Below, one piece after another: positions 25,199 to 33,520 of a DNA stretch of 64,000 bases. A program made the position numbers and the translations under genes. Source of the stretch: Mucilaginibacter sp. 44-25 (lineage in GTDB: Bacteria; Bacteroidota; Bacteroidia; Sphingobacteriales; Sphingobacteriaceae); the NCBI GenBank assembly GCA_001898335.1, contig MKTS01000012.1, positions 124,001-188,000 on the forward strand, read 5' to 3'. A model generated the notes under the pieces. It was not told the origin of the DNA, did no database searches, and worked only from the letters and a program-made list of their open reading frames with translations. Each line of letters begins with the position of its first letter. Within the stretch, counting starts at the first letter, position 1.

Positions 25199-26449
25199 TC
25201 ACACTGCTTCCTTTGCAATCTTCTGCATAATGGAATGATCGTCGCCAAATTTGCACAGCGCGTCACAATGCTGCCGCAGATCCGAAAAACAAATATACTT
25301 CATTTCCATATTACCTTGCCGGATCGATGGCCTGGTAAGCTGCATAACGACATCTTTTTCGCGTTGGTCAGGTACTACGAGATATAACACTTCCTCCTTG
25401 TTATTCAGGCTGCAACTCAAATCAGTCAGCCGCAGTATCCCGGAATAGATACTCGTGCTTTTTTCTACTTCAAACGCGGCGATGACTTTAGGGGTGCCTT
25501 TTTGGAACCAGAGAACGTCGATCAACTTAACGGTATTCAATACCTCTTTGTCCAAAACTAACGGGGGGAAGTTGGCCAGGGAAATAAAGCTGAACTTATT
25601 TCCGTTCCAGTCTTTGGAGCGGTCGTTGGAGGCGGCGATCACATCGTAGCCGAGTGAATGACCGATCTTTAGCAGATGGAATTGCATTTCATTGTGAAGA
25701 TGTTCATCGGCGGTTTCCATACGCTTCTCTTTGTGACGTTTTTCAATGAGCTTTTCCAGTCTGTTACGTTCGGTCTCTGATAGGTATTCGTCCTTTCCTA
25801 AAAGCAATTTTTGAGTGCCGATCTCAAATAGCAATCCAGAGAACGCACCCGTGTCAAGCGATAACTCGTTGCAATGCTGGCGGTTCATGTCCATAATGAT
25901 TTCCCTGATTTTCAGGTATTCGCTCCAACTGCCTAATTTTTTCTTTTCTTTAAAAAGATAGTTGAACCCGTTGATGATCGCCGTATTAAATGGCGGTATC
26001 CAGGTAGGATGCAAGAAATACAGGATGCTGGCAACCGCGGGGCCCAAGCCTTTGATCTTAAGCGAATCTAATTTTTCAATTTCTTTAACTACCTGTTCTT
26101 CATTTTTTGCATGGATGCAATTTTCCAGGAATTGCCCGAAAGCGATCTTATTAGACTGGTTCTCATAGATATCAGGAATCCTTAATTTAGGCTTCCAGTA
26201 AAAAGGATGCGAAGCCCCTTCGAAAACCTGCTTTTGTTCCGTAATGCAGGAAAGCACAAATTCCAGAGAACTGCCTTTAAAATCGTTCCCGAAACGCTTC
26301 CTTTTGATGTCTTCGATCACTTGCAATACGCCCCGCCGGATCGACCGGAAAGCTTTTAAGCGTTCTTCATTATTGATAAACCAGGTATTGTATACAGATT
26401 CCTGATCGTTTTTATACTGTCGGATGATGGAGATTAGGTGGTCGTTCAT
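25199..26449 (-). CDS. HhH plus PD-(D/E)XK-like protein, possible restriction/nuclease gene
   Basis: 416 residues from ATG 26449 (MNDHLISIIRQYKN); the frame extends to a GTG at 26473. It is cytosolic, with no TM or signal. The N-terminal half is helical and includes LKIKGLGPAVASILYFLHP (about 140-160), which looks like a helix-hairpin-helix DNA-binding motif. The C-terminal half has LIDVLWFQKG...AAFEVEKSTSIYSGILRL, a D-(x)n-E-x-E-K arrangement like the core of PD-(D/E)XK endonucleases. It has no metal-resistance link and no methyltransferase partner. This reading is by motif only; it may be an orphan restriction-like enzyme carried as cargo. Confidence 0.55.
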   Translation of the reverse strand: MNDHLISIIRQYKNDQESVYNTWFINNEERLKAFRSIRRGVLQVIEDIKRKRFGNDFKGSSLEFVLSCITEQKQVFEGASHPFYWKPKLRIPDIYENQSNKIAFGQFLENCIHAKNEEQVVKEIEKLDSLKIKGLGPAVASILYFLHPTWIPPFNTAIINGFNYLFKEKKKLGSWSEYLKIREIIMDMNRQHCNELSLDTGAFSGLLFEIGTQKLLLGKDEYLSETERNRLEKLIEKRHKEKRMETADEHLHNEMQFHLLKIGHSLGYDVIAASNDRSKDWNGNKFSFISLANFPPLVLDKEVLNTVKLIDVLWFQKGTPKVIAAFEVEKSTSIYSGILRLTDLSCSLNNKEEVLYLVVPDQREKDVVMQLTRPSIRQGNMEMKYICFSDLRQHCDALCKFGDDHSIMQKIAKEAV

Positions 26450-26466
26450 TGAAATAAGGATAATTG

Positions 26467-26494
26467 GAGGCACCCGTTTTAACCGGGCGCCTCT
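26467..26494. other. Inverted repeat before the HhH/nuclease-like gene
   Basis: GAGGCACCCG and CGGGCGCCTC flank a short A/T loop, giving a ~10-bp stem with one mismatch just upstream of the ATG at 26449. There is no T-tract on either strand, so it is more likely an operator or leader hairpin than a terminator. Confidence 0.35.
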
Positions 26495-26535
26495 AAAACA
26501 GGAATAAATCTACGCTTTTCTTAAATAGTGTCAAC

Positions 26536-27171
26536 TTAGAGGTTACGTATGGCAGTAACTCGCCGGACAATTTCGGTAAGTAATGCCGGTTCGGGTATGC
26601 ATCCGCTGATTAAGCGTGTTTCGCCGTTCGTAGCGACTTCCAACCTGGCGGCAATTGCCCCATTGATGTGGACATCAAAACCATCTCCATGCTGAACGAT
26701 GCCGACGACATCATCTGCGGACCCGAATAGGAAATATGGTGAGATATCATACAAGGGATGTTCCATGATCGCCGCAAGTTGCTCATCGCTCATATATAGG
26801 GCACTTTCAGGATCCTGTAAGTCCTCCTTTTTTAAAACCGGTTGGTTATCTGCCTCATCAAACCATTCTTCCGCATGATCCTGGACGATCTTTACGAGTT
26901 GCGCTATTTCCATTTCGGAAAAGGCCTGTCCATTATAACGCCATTCGAAAAAGTTTTCGTTTAAAAAGGTAAGATTGCCGGCAAAAGCCATATAAGTTTC
27001 CATATCAGCTTCAATGGCTTTGGAACTACCATTAGGAATGACATAAAAAAGCCTGAAATTGCCAGTGATACTGGTGCGTCCGTTAATACCGGGTTCCACG
27101 TCAGGGACGATCTTGATCTCGGCTGTTCCCCCTGACTTCTTATTGATGGTGTAAACTATATGCTGCTTCAT
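26536..27171 (-). CDS. Hypothetical protein, 211 residues
   Basis: Starts ATG 27171 (MKQHIVYTINKKSGGTAEIK); an upstream in-frame start at 27198 is weaker. No signal peptide or TM. Acidic, alternating strands and helices: EIKIVPDVEPGINGRTS, LNENFFEWRYNGQAF, EEWFDEADNQPVL, then PYFLFGSADDVVGIVQHGDGF and a strand-rich end. I do not recognise the family. It lies between a relic of an AraC-type gene and the HhH/nuclease-like gene on the same strand, 86 bases from the latter, and may be functionally paired with it. Confidence 0.6.
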   Translation of the reverse strand: MKQHIVYTINKKSGGTAEIKIVPDVEPGINGRTSITGNFRLFYVIPNGSSKAIEADMETYMAFAGNLTFLNENFFEWRYNGQAFSEMEIAQLVKIVQDHAEEWFDEADNQPVLKKEDLQDPESALYMSDEQLAAIMEHPLYDISPYFLFGSADDVVGIVQHGDGFDVHINGAIAARLEVATNGETRLISGCIPEPALLTEIVRRVTAIRNL

Positions 27172-27198
27172 GCTCCCGGACAATAAACATTTGACCAT

Positions 27199-27354
27199 GG
27201 GCGGCAGCCGTTAATTTTTGATACTGGATGGTTTAAAGATGCAACCAAACAGGTTTCGCTTTTATTCGCGGGTTTAAATGAGAGATGTATTTCAGGCCAC
27301 TTTCCATATAGGAAAAGTGCCGTATTTAATATATAATTTGGAGTCGTCATAATA
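27199..27354 (-). pseudogene. Probable relic of an AraC-type regulator gene start
   Basis: On the minus strand this stretch follows a copy of the same structured element that precedes the intact AraC gene at 33514. It opens ATGAC and then ATTATATATTAAA, close to the intact start ATGACATTATATATCAA, but then diverges. The 60-codon frame from 27350 shows no AraC features. I read it as the decayed or recombined remnant of a second regulator copy; the resemblance past the first ~25 bases is weak. Confidence 0.35.
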
Positions 27355-27416
27355 ATTCAAGCTAAAAATGAGATAATAGGTATCCTGGCCGGCGAGACCG
27401 GCATTAGCTTGGATCA
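27355..27416 (-). promoter_or_regulatory. Structured RNA element, copy 2
   Basis: Outer stem ATTCAAGC (27355-27362) with GCTTGGAT (27407-27414, one G-T pair). Inner hairpin GCCGG CGAGA CCGGC (27388-27402). It aligns with the element at 33521-33582 behind a paralogous small gene. The inner stem sequence differs but the pairing is kept. It begins within the stop codon of the small gene at 27414. Confidence 0.45.
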
Positions 27417-27833
27417 GATCAGAAGTGTCCTGTTAAAAATATAAAGCGGCTGGTTACGCGGAAAAGGAGGGCCGGTGGATCTTGGCCAGCTTACCTCATT
27501 CGCAAAAATTAACGGTTCGAAGGAAAAGCCTTCTCTGGGCAAGACCGTAATGGCAAAATCTACTGGTTGAAAAACGAAATGCGTAATGATTTTTGCATTC
27601 TCTTTGACCACATAAGTACCATGATGATAGCAGCAGTTGCAATCGCCCTTGTCGCAATCATCATCGCTTTCTTGTTCGTCGTGAGCGTGCTCATTTTCCG
27701 GACCATGCACCGTTGGTTTGGCTTCTAACCGGGAAGAGAGGTAATCGGTCGTGCAATGAAGCAGACAGGCATAAGCACCCGTTGAAAGCAACAGGTAAAA
27801 TGACGTCATGATCAAAGCACAAATTTTTCTCAT
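27414..27833 (-). CDS. Small secreted His/Cys protein with LLI C-terminus (member 2)
   Basis: 139 residues with a signal peptide (MRKICALIMTSFYLLLSTGAYA). It has ACLLHCTTDYLSS, an acidic/His stretch (NEHAHDEQESDDDCDKGDC), NCCYHHGTYVVKENAK and the end STGPPFPRNQPLYIFNRTLLI. It is a clear paralog of the gene at 33580 (CSCCNQHGNYVIKENS, ATGPPRSAVQRLFITHRSLLI). Probably periplasmic or surface metal-binding; function unknown. Confidence 0.6.
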   Translation of the reverse strand: MRKICALIMTSFYLLLSTGAYACLLHCTTDYLSSRLEAKPTVHGPENEHAHDEQESDDDCDKGDCNCCYHHGTYVVKENAKIITHFVFQPVDFAITVLPREGFSFEPLIFANEVSWPRSTGPPFPRNQPLYIFNRTLLI

Positions 27834-27937
27834 GTAAAAATGGCCGGGTTGAAAGTTTAAAGATATTATTATAAATGCGTTCCTAAATTAGAAAGTTGAA
27901 CTTTTCTTTTAGTGCATTACCCTGTCAAAGCACGCCG

Positions 27938-28390
27938 TTATTTTTCCAGGCGCTCTAATGCTTTTTTCATTTGGGCGATTTCTTTTTCTTGTGCGCTTAT
28001 TATGCTCCGTGACAGGCGTATCACTTCCGGATCTTTCAAGTGCGCCTTTTTGCTTACCATAATCGCGATGGAATGATGGGGAATCATGCCTTTCATATAC
28101 TGCACATCGCTGATTCCTGTTTGGGTCCGTACTCCGGCAAGTGCCAGTACGAATACAGCAATCGCGCTAAAGGCGATCATAAGGTTAATTTTACGATTTT
28201 GATACATCATGCGCATCATACCCAACATTAAGAGTGCCATAGCTGAAACCATTAATAAAGTCATATATAACCGCGTCATATTCAGATAAACATGACTGAA
28301 CTCATCCACATTCAGATACATGATGCTGTACATAAGGGCGAACGAAATGAGGAGCGTAACCCCTAACATCCGATAATTTTTTTTTTCCAT
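27938..28390 (-). CDS. Membrane-anchored DUF305 protein
   Basis: 150 residues with three TM segments (about 10-25, 38-58 and 68-86), then a C-terminal half-size DUF305 domain: QYMKGMIPHHSIAIMVSKKA, LKDPEVIRLSRSIISAQ, EKEIAQMKK. DUF305 is a ferritin-like helical domain whose M-x-x-HH motif is thought to bind copper in the periplasm. This version ties it to the inner membrane. Separated by a terminator from the csp gene upstream. Confidence 0.8.
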   Translation of the reverse strand: MEKKNYRMLGVTLLISFALMYSIMYLNVDEFSHVYLNMTRLYMTLLMVSAMALLMLGMMRMMYQNRKINLMIAFSAIAVFVLALAGVRTQTGISDVQYMKGMIPHHSIAIMVSKKAHLKDPEVIRLSRSIISAQEKEIAQMKKALERLEK

Positions 28391-28418
28391 TTCCTAAGTA
28401 TTAAAGTTAAATAATTAA

Positions 28419-28455
28419 AAAAAGTCATTACTCGTTTTATGAGCAATGACTTTTT
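28419..28455 (-). terminator. Terminator after the Csp-like gene
   Basis: A 15-bp stem (AAAAAGTCATTACTC / GAGCAATGACTTTTT, one mismatch) with a 7-base loop and T/A runs on both sides, directly behind the csp stop on the minus strand. Confidence 0.7.
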
Positions 28456-28461
28456 TTTTGA

Positions 28462-28797
28462 TTAAGCGGCGGTTGCCATTTGCTCACAGGCTCCGGCACA
28501 TTTGCGGCAAGCTTCTGCACAGGCTTGACAATGCTCCATATCGTGCTTCGCACATTCATCTCCGCAAGCTTTGCATATGTCTGCACATACCCTGCATAGG
28601 TGAGCACTGAACCCGCTTCCCAGGCTCATGACTTCTGCGGCAGCCCGGCATATGGCCGCACACTCCAAATCTAATTGGATGCAACGGGTCATCATTTTAA
28701 CATCCTCTTCCTGAAGGCAGGAGGTAGCGCAATGACTGCAAGTAACAGCGCAGGCCACGCAGGCATCAATACAATCCTGAAATTTCTGATGTGACAT
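28462..28797 (-). CDS. Four-helix-bundle copper storage protein (Csp/DUF326-like)
   Basis: 111 residues containing 19 Cys, nearly all spaced by 3 or 4 (CIDACVACAVTCSHCATSC, CRVCADICKACGDEC, CQACAEACRKCAGAC). This is the pattern of Csp proteins, in which Cys line the inside of a four-helix bundle and hold many Cu(I) ions. No signal peptide, so a cytosolic Csp3-like store. Expressed next to DUF305 and multicopper oxidase genes; it likely buffers copper before export. Confidence 0.88.
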   Translation of the reverse strand: MSHQKFQDCIDACVACAVTCSHCATSCLQEEDVKMMTRCIQLDLECAAICRAAAEVMSLGSGFSAHLCRVCADICKACGDECAKHDMEHCQACAEACRKCAGACEQMATAA

Positions 28798-28835
28798 AAT
28801 AATTGGTTTTATAGTTAGCTATTCAGTGAATTAAC

Positions 28836-29453
28836 TTATTTATTGCCTCTGGCCAGTAACCAGTCCAGGAACTTGCCTATTTCCTTCATTTGTTCATCAA
28901 TGATGTTAGTAGCCATTGTTTTCATGCTTTGTTCCTGCCCGTGCAGAAGTTCGAGACGGGCATTTTCGACCGCACTCTGGTGGTGTCCGATCATCAGGAT
29001 AGCAAAATCATGATCAATATCTCCATTAATAATCTGCAGGTCGGCTTGCTTTCCTGCTTTCTTCATGTTATCCATCTGCATCATGTCAAAATCCGGATCA
29101 TTTGTATGAGGTGGATGTGATGCAAGAAAAGCAGTGAGCTGCGTTATTTCTGCCTGCTGACTGGTGATGATAGATTGAGCCATTTGTTTCATCGTTGCAT
29201 CGCTGCCGCTTTTCAGTTCCAGGTTTGCCATATCGATAGCGCCCTGATGGTGCATGCGCATCATCATCGCAAAATCATTATCAGGGTCTTTAGTCAGTTT
29301 CATGGTATCCATTTTCGACATCATCTGATGCATAATGGCCATCATCTGATTCTGGTCATGAGATTGGATTTTGATCTCATTATTATCTTTTTTGCAGGAA
29401 GCCATTATGCCGACAATGGCCAGCAGCAGGCTGCATTTGAGTAAGTTTTTCAT
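28836..29453 (-). CDS. DUF305 lipoprotein, two-repeat
   Basis: 205-residue lipoprotein (lipobox VGIMASC). Two DUF305 halves: first MMMRMHHQGAIDMANLELKSG, second FAILMIGHHQSAVENARLEL, each with the M-x-x-HH-Q motif that likely binds copper. Probably periplasmic, anchored to a membrane. Adjacent to a second DUF305 protein and the second multicopper oxidase. Confidence 0.85.
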   Translation of the reverse strand: MKNLLKCSLLLAIVGIMASCKKDNNEIKIQSHDQNQMMAIMHQMMSKMDTMKLTKDPDNDFAMMMRMHHQGAIDMANLELKSGSDATMKQMAQSIITSQQAEITQLTAFLASHPPHTNDPDFDMMQMDNMKKAGKQADLQIINGDIDHDFAILMIGHHQSAVENARLELLHGQEQSMKTMATNIIDEQMKEIGKFLDWLLARGNK

Positions 29454-29483
29454 ACGTCTTGTTTTTGCGAGTTAACTGGTTAA

Positions 29484-30143
29484 TTACTTATTTGATTTCA
29501 TCCACTTTTCCATTTTACTAATATCGGTGGTTTGTTCAGGAATAGATTTTTGTGCCATTGACCGGAGCGTGCCATTTTTGGCATGGGCTAAAATACTTTT
29601 CGCCATCATGATCCCATCTTTATGGTGCTTGGCCATCATATCGGCAAACTCATGGTCTGTGGAAGACATCGACATGTTACCCGTTTTCATCATAGCCATC
29701 ATGTTGTCGTTCATAGCCTTACCCGCACCTGAATTTTTATTGTCTGGATCATAATTTTTAGTTACACTTTGCAGCGTAGGGATGAGCTGATCTAGCTGGG
29801 CAACTTCTTTAGTTTGTAAATCCACTATTTTTTGTGCCATTTTTTTCATTTCTGGATCTTTTCCCTGCTGCACTTCTATTTTAGCCATGTCAATGGCACC
29901 TTGGTGATGAACCCTCAGCATCGACGTAAAATCCAGGTCGACGTTACCCTTCATCTGTTGCCTTTGCATCTCCTTCATCATTTTGTTCATCGCCTCCATG
30001 AGCGGATCTCCTTGCATTTGATTTACGGGAGTTACAATGAAGTGCCTCGTGTTGGTAAGAAAATAATCGTTCATCGCCGTATTGGCCTTCATACTTGCCG
30101 CGCCCAGCGCAAGAAGCGGAATCATTACAATTGAAGTTTTCAT
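29484..30143 (-). CDS. DUF305 secreted protein, two-repeat
   Basis: 219 residues from ATG 30143 (MKTSIVMIPLLALGAASMKA), which begins the signal peptide; an in-frame upstream ATG at 30245 lacks sense because it would precede the signal. Two DUF305 halves: TSMLRVHHQGAIDMAKIEVQ and FADMMAKHHKDGIMMAKSIL. Met-rich linker (MNDNMMAMMKTGNMSM). 37 bases downstream of the oxidase gene, so probably co-transcribed with it. Confidence 0.85.
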   Translation of the reverse strand: MKTSIVMIPLLALGAASMKANTAMNDYFLTNTRHFIVTPVNQMQGDPLMEAMNKMMKEMQRQQMKGNVDLDFTSMLRVHHQGAIDMAKIEVQQGKDPEMKKMAQKIVDLQTKEVAQLDQLIPTLQSVTKNYDPDNKNSGAGKAMNDNMMAMMKTGNMSMSSTDHEFADMMAKHHKDGIMMAKSILAHAKNGTLRSMAQKSIPEQTTDISKMEKWMKSNK

Positions 30144-30180
30144 AGATTTTAATTGTTTATTGTTAAAGAAAATTGTTTGC

Positions 30181-32940
30181 TTAATAAATAAGGGTGAGGC
30201 CGCCGCCGAAACCATACTGGTTGTCATAACTTGCGGACACAGCAAAGGATTTTGTAAGGATATATCGGGTATCTACTTGGAATTCGTTATCCGTATTGTA
30301 CGATGCCCCCATATATAACCTAGTGGAAATGGGTATATCTTCGCGGCTAACCGTCAACCGGAATTGTCCTTTACTGCTGATCCTGGCATCGGTTTGCACA
30401 AAAAGGGGCAGCAGGTAACGTAGCCCAACTACTGCGCTGTTATCTCCCTTTCGGCTAAAGAGCCGTCCCTTTTCGGTCTGTTCGAAGTTCCCGCCCATGT
30501 ACGCCGCCAGGTATTGGTTATTATCCAGGTAGCGCTGAAAGCGGGGATCAATTTCATATCGTCCGTCATAGCTAAACCTGTAATTGGCATTGAATTCATA
30601 ACGGGTACTCGAGATGAAAATAGAACCTATACTTGTTTGTGAATGAAAAGATAACTGAGCCCACGTATAAAACTGGCGATCATCATTAATTAAAGGGTTT
30701 TTCGGCTGATATTTCGCGACATCGGAATTACTCGGAGCATCTTCGTAGCGTACCACCCGCGCCATTCCGGACATCATGTGATAAAGCATATGACAATGGA
30801 AAAACCAGTCATGTGCTTCATCTGCCAAAAATTCTATTGTTTGTACCTTCATGGGCTCTATACTAACTGTATGTTTCAGCGGGGCAGAATCGCCTTTAGC
30901 GTTCAGTACGCGGAAAAAGTGCCCGTGCAGGTGCATGGGATGTTCCATCATTGTTGTATTGTGGAACACGAACCGGACAATTTCGCCTTTTCGGATCAGC
31001 AGCCTGTCTGCCTCTGAAAGTGGTTTATTATTGATAAACCAAGTATAACGAAGCATGCTGCCGGTAAGGTATAAATGGTAGGTTCGGACTGTATGCACCC
31101 CTTCTGTCACTGTTGCAGAATTCGCCTCCAGCATATCATAGCTTAAAATTTGCCCTTTCCCTCCGAGCCCGAGCAGCATAGACTGGCCGGGACCCATGGG
31201 CGTGCCTTTCCCGTCATCTTTCATTTTCATGTCCATACCGCCCATGTCCATCTTCTTCATGCCTCCCTGCATCGACATGCCTGGCATTTTCTCCTTATTT
31301 TCCATTTCTTTTTGGGAATGAGCCGCGGACATTCCGGTCATCTGATCCATCTGCATTCCCGGCATATGCATATCCTGCATATTTTGACGACTGGAATCCT
31401 TGCCATTCATCTGCATGTTTCCCATCTTCATCATCCCGTCACTTTTCGAAAACTGAAGCCCGTCGTTCTTTACTTTGGAATTGGGAACTGAATTCATTGG
31501 CATATTCATCACGCCCATCATTTGGTTGAAGGTGTGGGTAAACCGGTAATAGGGCACCTTCGGAATATCGCTGGCTTTAACTTCCCTGCCGCTTCCAAAC
31601 CAAGCCGAGACTTTACCTGTGATGTCCTGTGCCGTGGCGCGGAATTCATATTTGCCTGAAGCAGGTATCTTAATGAGCACGTCGTACGTTTCTGCCGTTC
31701 CAATCAAAATTTTATCGACTTGAACGGGTTTTACGGCTAAACCGTCCGCCGCTACTACGGTCATTGGGCCACCAGCGTAATTAAGCCAGAAATAACTCGA
31801 AGCCGAACCATTGATAATGCGCATTTTGACTGTTTCTCCGGCTTTAAAACGCGTTAAATCCTGATCTCCCTTGCCATTGGCGAGAAAGCGGTCATATTTC
31901 ACATCCACGAGGTCCATTGCGGGCATGCGCATCCAGTCGAGCTTCAACTTATCACCCAAATATCCTTTACCTATAGCTCCGCCATAGCTTAAAACACTGC
32001 CTCGCTGTATAGAGAACCAGTCGCTGCCCCGTTTAAGCATTCGTAAAACTTCTTTGGGCTGGTAATTGGTCCAGTCGGACAACATGAAGACTTGTTCGGG
32101 GAAATTATTTTGCGGAACCTGTGGCTGAATGACTATCGGGCCATATAGACCGGCCTGCTCGTCTAACTCCGTGTGCGTGTGATACCAGTAAGTGCCGGTC
32201 TGATGTATCGGTATTATATTGGTAAATGTCATTCCGGGCTCAATGGGCACGGTACTGACGTAAGGAACACCATCATATTTATTGGGAACAAGTATGCCGT
32301 GCCAGTGAACCGAAGTTGTTTTGTTCAGACTGTTATGTACCCTGATATAAGCTGTGTCACCTTCTGTAAACCTTAAAACAGGGCCTGGTATCTGACCATT
32401 GATTGCCAATGCTCTGACACGCTTGCCGGCATAGTTAACAATCGTATCTCCGATATTAAGATCATAGTAAACCCGTTTGCCTGGATGTATAAGATGGTCG
32501 TTAAGTGTTGATGAAGTGCTTTTTATCGTGTCGCCGGGTTTGGCCGGCTGTGTGATCATTTTCATATCAGCCATGCTGCCTGACCCCATATTCATATCCC
32601 TCATATCCTGTCCTGACATAGGCATATCCTTGTTTTGCATAGCATCTGAATCATCTTTGATGGCTACTTTTGCTTTATTCCCTGTTGAAACATCATTGGA
32701 ATCGCTCATGTTCATTCCTGGCATGCCATTCGTGGCATTGGCTTTAAAGTGCTTTTTGCTCGTCGGCTTCAAAGCGGTATCGGCTTTCTTTATTTCAATT
32801 TGCGATGCTTTTTTGGATTGCTTAGGCTGCATTTTCTGCTGTGGACTCATATTCATATCCGGCATTTCGTGTTGTTGCGCATGGGCGACAAAAGTTACAC
32901 CGAGGTAACTTATCAGAAATATGGTTTTAATGTTTTTCAT
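30181..32940 (-). CDS. Multicopper oxidase (CopA/PcoA type) with Met-rich regions and fused CopB-like domain (copy 2)
   Basis: 919 residues, paralog of the gene at 20299 but without HMBDs. The region behind the signal peptide is Met-rich (MPDMNMSPQQKM, MPGMNMSDSN, MRDMNMGSGSMADMKM). Copper ligands: HWHG, YWYHTHTELDEQ, HPMHLHGHFF and DWFFHCHMLYHMMSGMARV. A long Met-rich insertion sits before the third cupredoxin domain. The C-terminal ~150 residues are CopB-like (IFISSTRYEFNANYRFSYDG, RYILTKSFAVSASYDNQYG) and end in a strand with terminal Tyr, as in outer-membrane barrels. Likely outer-membrane-tethered cuprous oxidase. Confidence 0.9.
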   Translation of the reverse strand: MKNIKTIFLISYLGVTFVAHAQQHEMPDMNMSPQQKMQPKQSKKASQIEIKKADTALKPTSKKHFKANATNGMPGMNMSDSNDVSTGNKAKVAIKDDSDAMQNKDMPMSGQDMRDMNMGSGSMADMKMITQPAKPGDTIKSTSSTLNDHLIHPGKRVYYDLNIGDTIVNYAGKRVRALAINGQIPGPVLRFTEGDTAYIRVHNSLNKTTSVHWHGILVPNKYDGVPYVSTVPIEPGMTFTNIIPIHQTGTYWYHTHTELDEQAGLYGPIVIQPQVPQNNFPEQVFMLSDWTNYQPKEVLRMLKRGSDWFSIQRGSVLSYGGAIGKGYLGDKLKLDWMRMPAMDLVDVKYDRFLANGKGDQDLTRFKAGETVKMRIINGSASSYFWLNYAGGPMTVVAADGLAVKPVQVDKILIGTAETYDVLIKIPASGKYEFRATAQDITGKVSAWFGSGREVKASDIPKVPYYRFTHTFNQMMGVMNMPMNSVPNSKVKNDGLQFSKSDGMMKMGNMQMNGKDSSRQNMQDMHMPGMQMDQMTGMSAAHSQKEMENKEKMPGMSMQGGMKKMDMGGMDMKMKDDGKGTPMGPGQSMLLGLGGKGQILSYDMLEANSATVTEGVHTVRTYHLYLTGSMLRYTWFINNKPLSEADRLLIRKGEIVRFVFHNTTMMEHPMHLHGHFFRVLNAKGDSAPLKHTVSIEPMKVQTIEFLADEAHDWFFHCHMLYHMMSGMARVVRYEDAPSNSDVAKYQPKNPLINDDRQFYTWAQLSFHSQTSIGSIFISSTRYEFNANYRFSYDGRYEIDPRFQRYLDNNQYLAAYMGGNFEQTEKGRLFSRKGDNSAVVGLRYLLPLFVQTDARISSKGQFRLTVSREDIPISTRLYMGASYNTDNEFQVDTRYILTKSFAVSASYDNQYGFGGGLTLIY

Positions 32941-32950
32941 CTTAGCGTAT

Positions 32951-33514
32951 TTAGATCTTATCTAATGATTTGCGCGACACTTGGTCTAATAACTTATATT
33001 GGCTCGGCGTCAATCCTGTTATTGTTTTGAACTGTGTGGATAAATGGGCGCTGCTGCTGTAACCCATTTTCCAGGCGATCTCATTCATGTTGAGCTCGCC
33101 GTATTCCAGCAGTTCTTTTACCTTTTCGATCTTTTGCTGAATAATGAACTTTTCAATAGTGGTATCCTCGGATTCCGAGAACATCCGGCTCAAGTAAGTA
33201 TAATCCTTATGCAGCCGGTCTGACAGGTAGTCTGAAAAGCTCAGACGGGCATCGGCGAGATCGCTGTGGTGCACTTTTTCAATGATCAGGTCCTTCATCC
33301 GCTGTACTACGCGGTCCTTTTCATTGTCGATCAGCTCAAAACCCAACACTTTCAGCGCGGAAGAAATGGCGCTTAACTGATCGGCATCAGGTTCAGGCTG
33401 CACAAGGGCATTGCCCAGGGAAATAGTAGGCACCAGGAAACCCAGGTTTTCCAATTGTTGTTTAACGACCATAATGCAACGGTCGCAAACCATATTTTTG
33501 ATATATAATGTCAT
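32951..33514 (-). CDS. AraC-type regulator with HMA-like CxxC N-terminal domain
   Basis: 187 residues from ATG 33514 (MTLYIKNMVCDRCIMVVKQ). The open frame reaches 33571, but that extension is the structured leader. The first ~70 residues have the length and spacing of a heavy-metal-associated domain with CDRC and an ending like LKVLGFELI. The C-terminal ~100 residues are an AraC HTH pair (DYTYLSRMFSESEDTTIEKF, LNMNEIAWKMGYSSSAHLS, FKTITGLTPSQYKL). It is a good candidate for the Cu sensor of this region. It lies directly upstream of the oxidase gene. Confidence 0.82.
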   Translation of the reverse strand: MTLYIKNMVCDRCIMVVKQQLENLGFLVPTISLGNALVQPEPDADQLSAISSALKVLGFELIDNEKDRVVQRMKDLIIEKVHHSDLADARLSFSDYLSDRLHKDYTYLSRMFSESEDTTIEKFIIQQKIEKVKELLEYGELNMNEIAWKMGYSSSAHLSTQFKTITGLTPSQYKLLDQVSRKSLDKI

Positions 33515-33520
33515 GTTATT

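Noticed and set aside
27168..27350. 60-codon minus-strand frame as an independent gene
   Set aside because: Its first codons resemble the start of the AraC gene after a shared leader; the rest shows no domain, so it is read as a relic.
30900..31500. Met-rich repetitive stretch as a DNA repeat or CRISPR-like array
   Set aside because: The repetition comes from Met/Asp/Gly-rich codons within the multicopper oxidase; there are no regular repeat-spacer units. No CRISPR array or cas gene was seen in the window.
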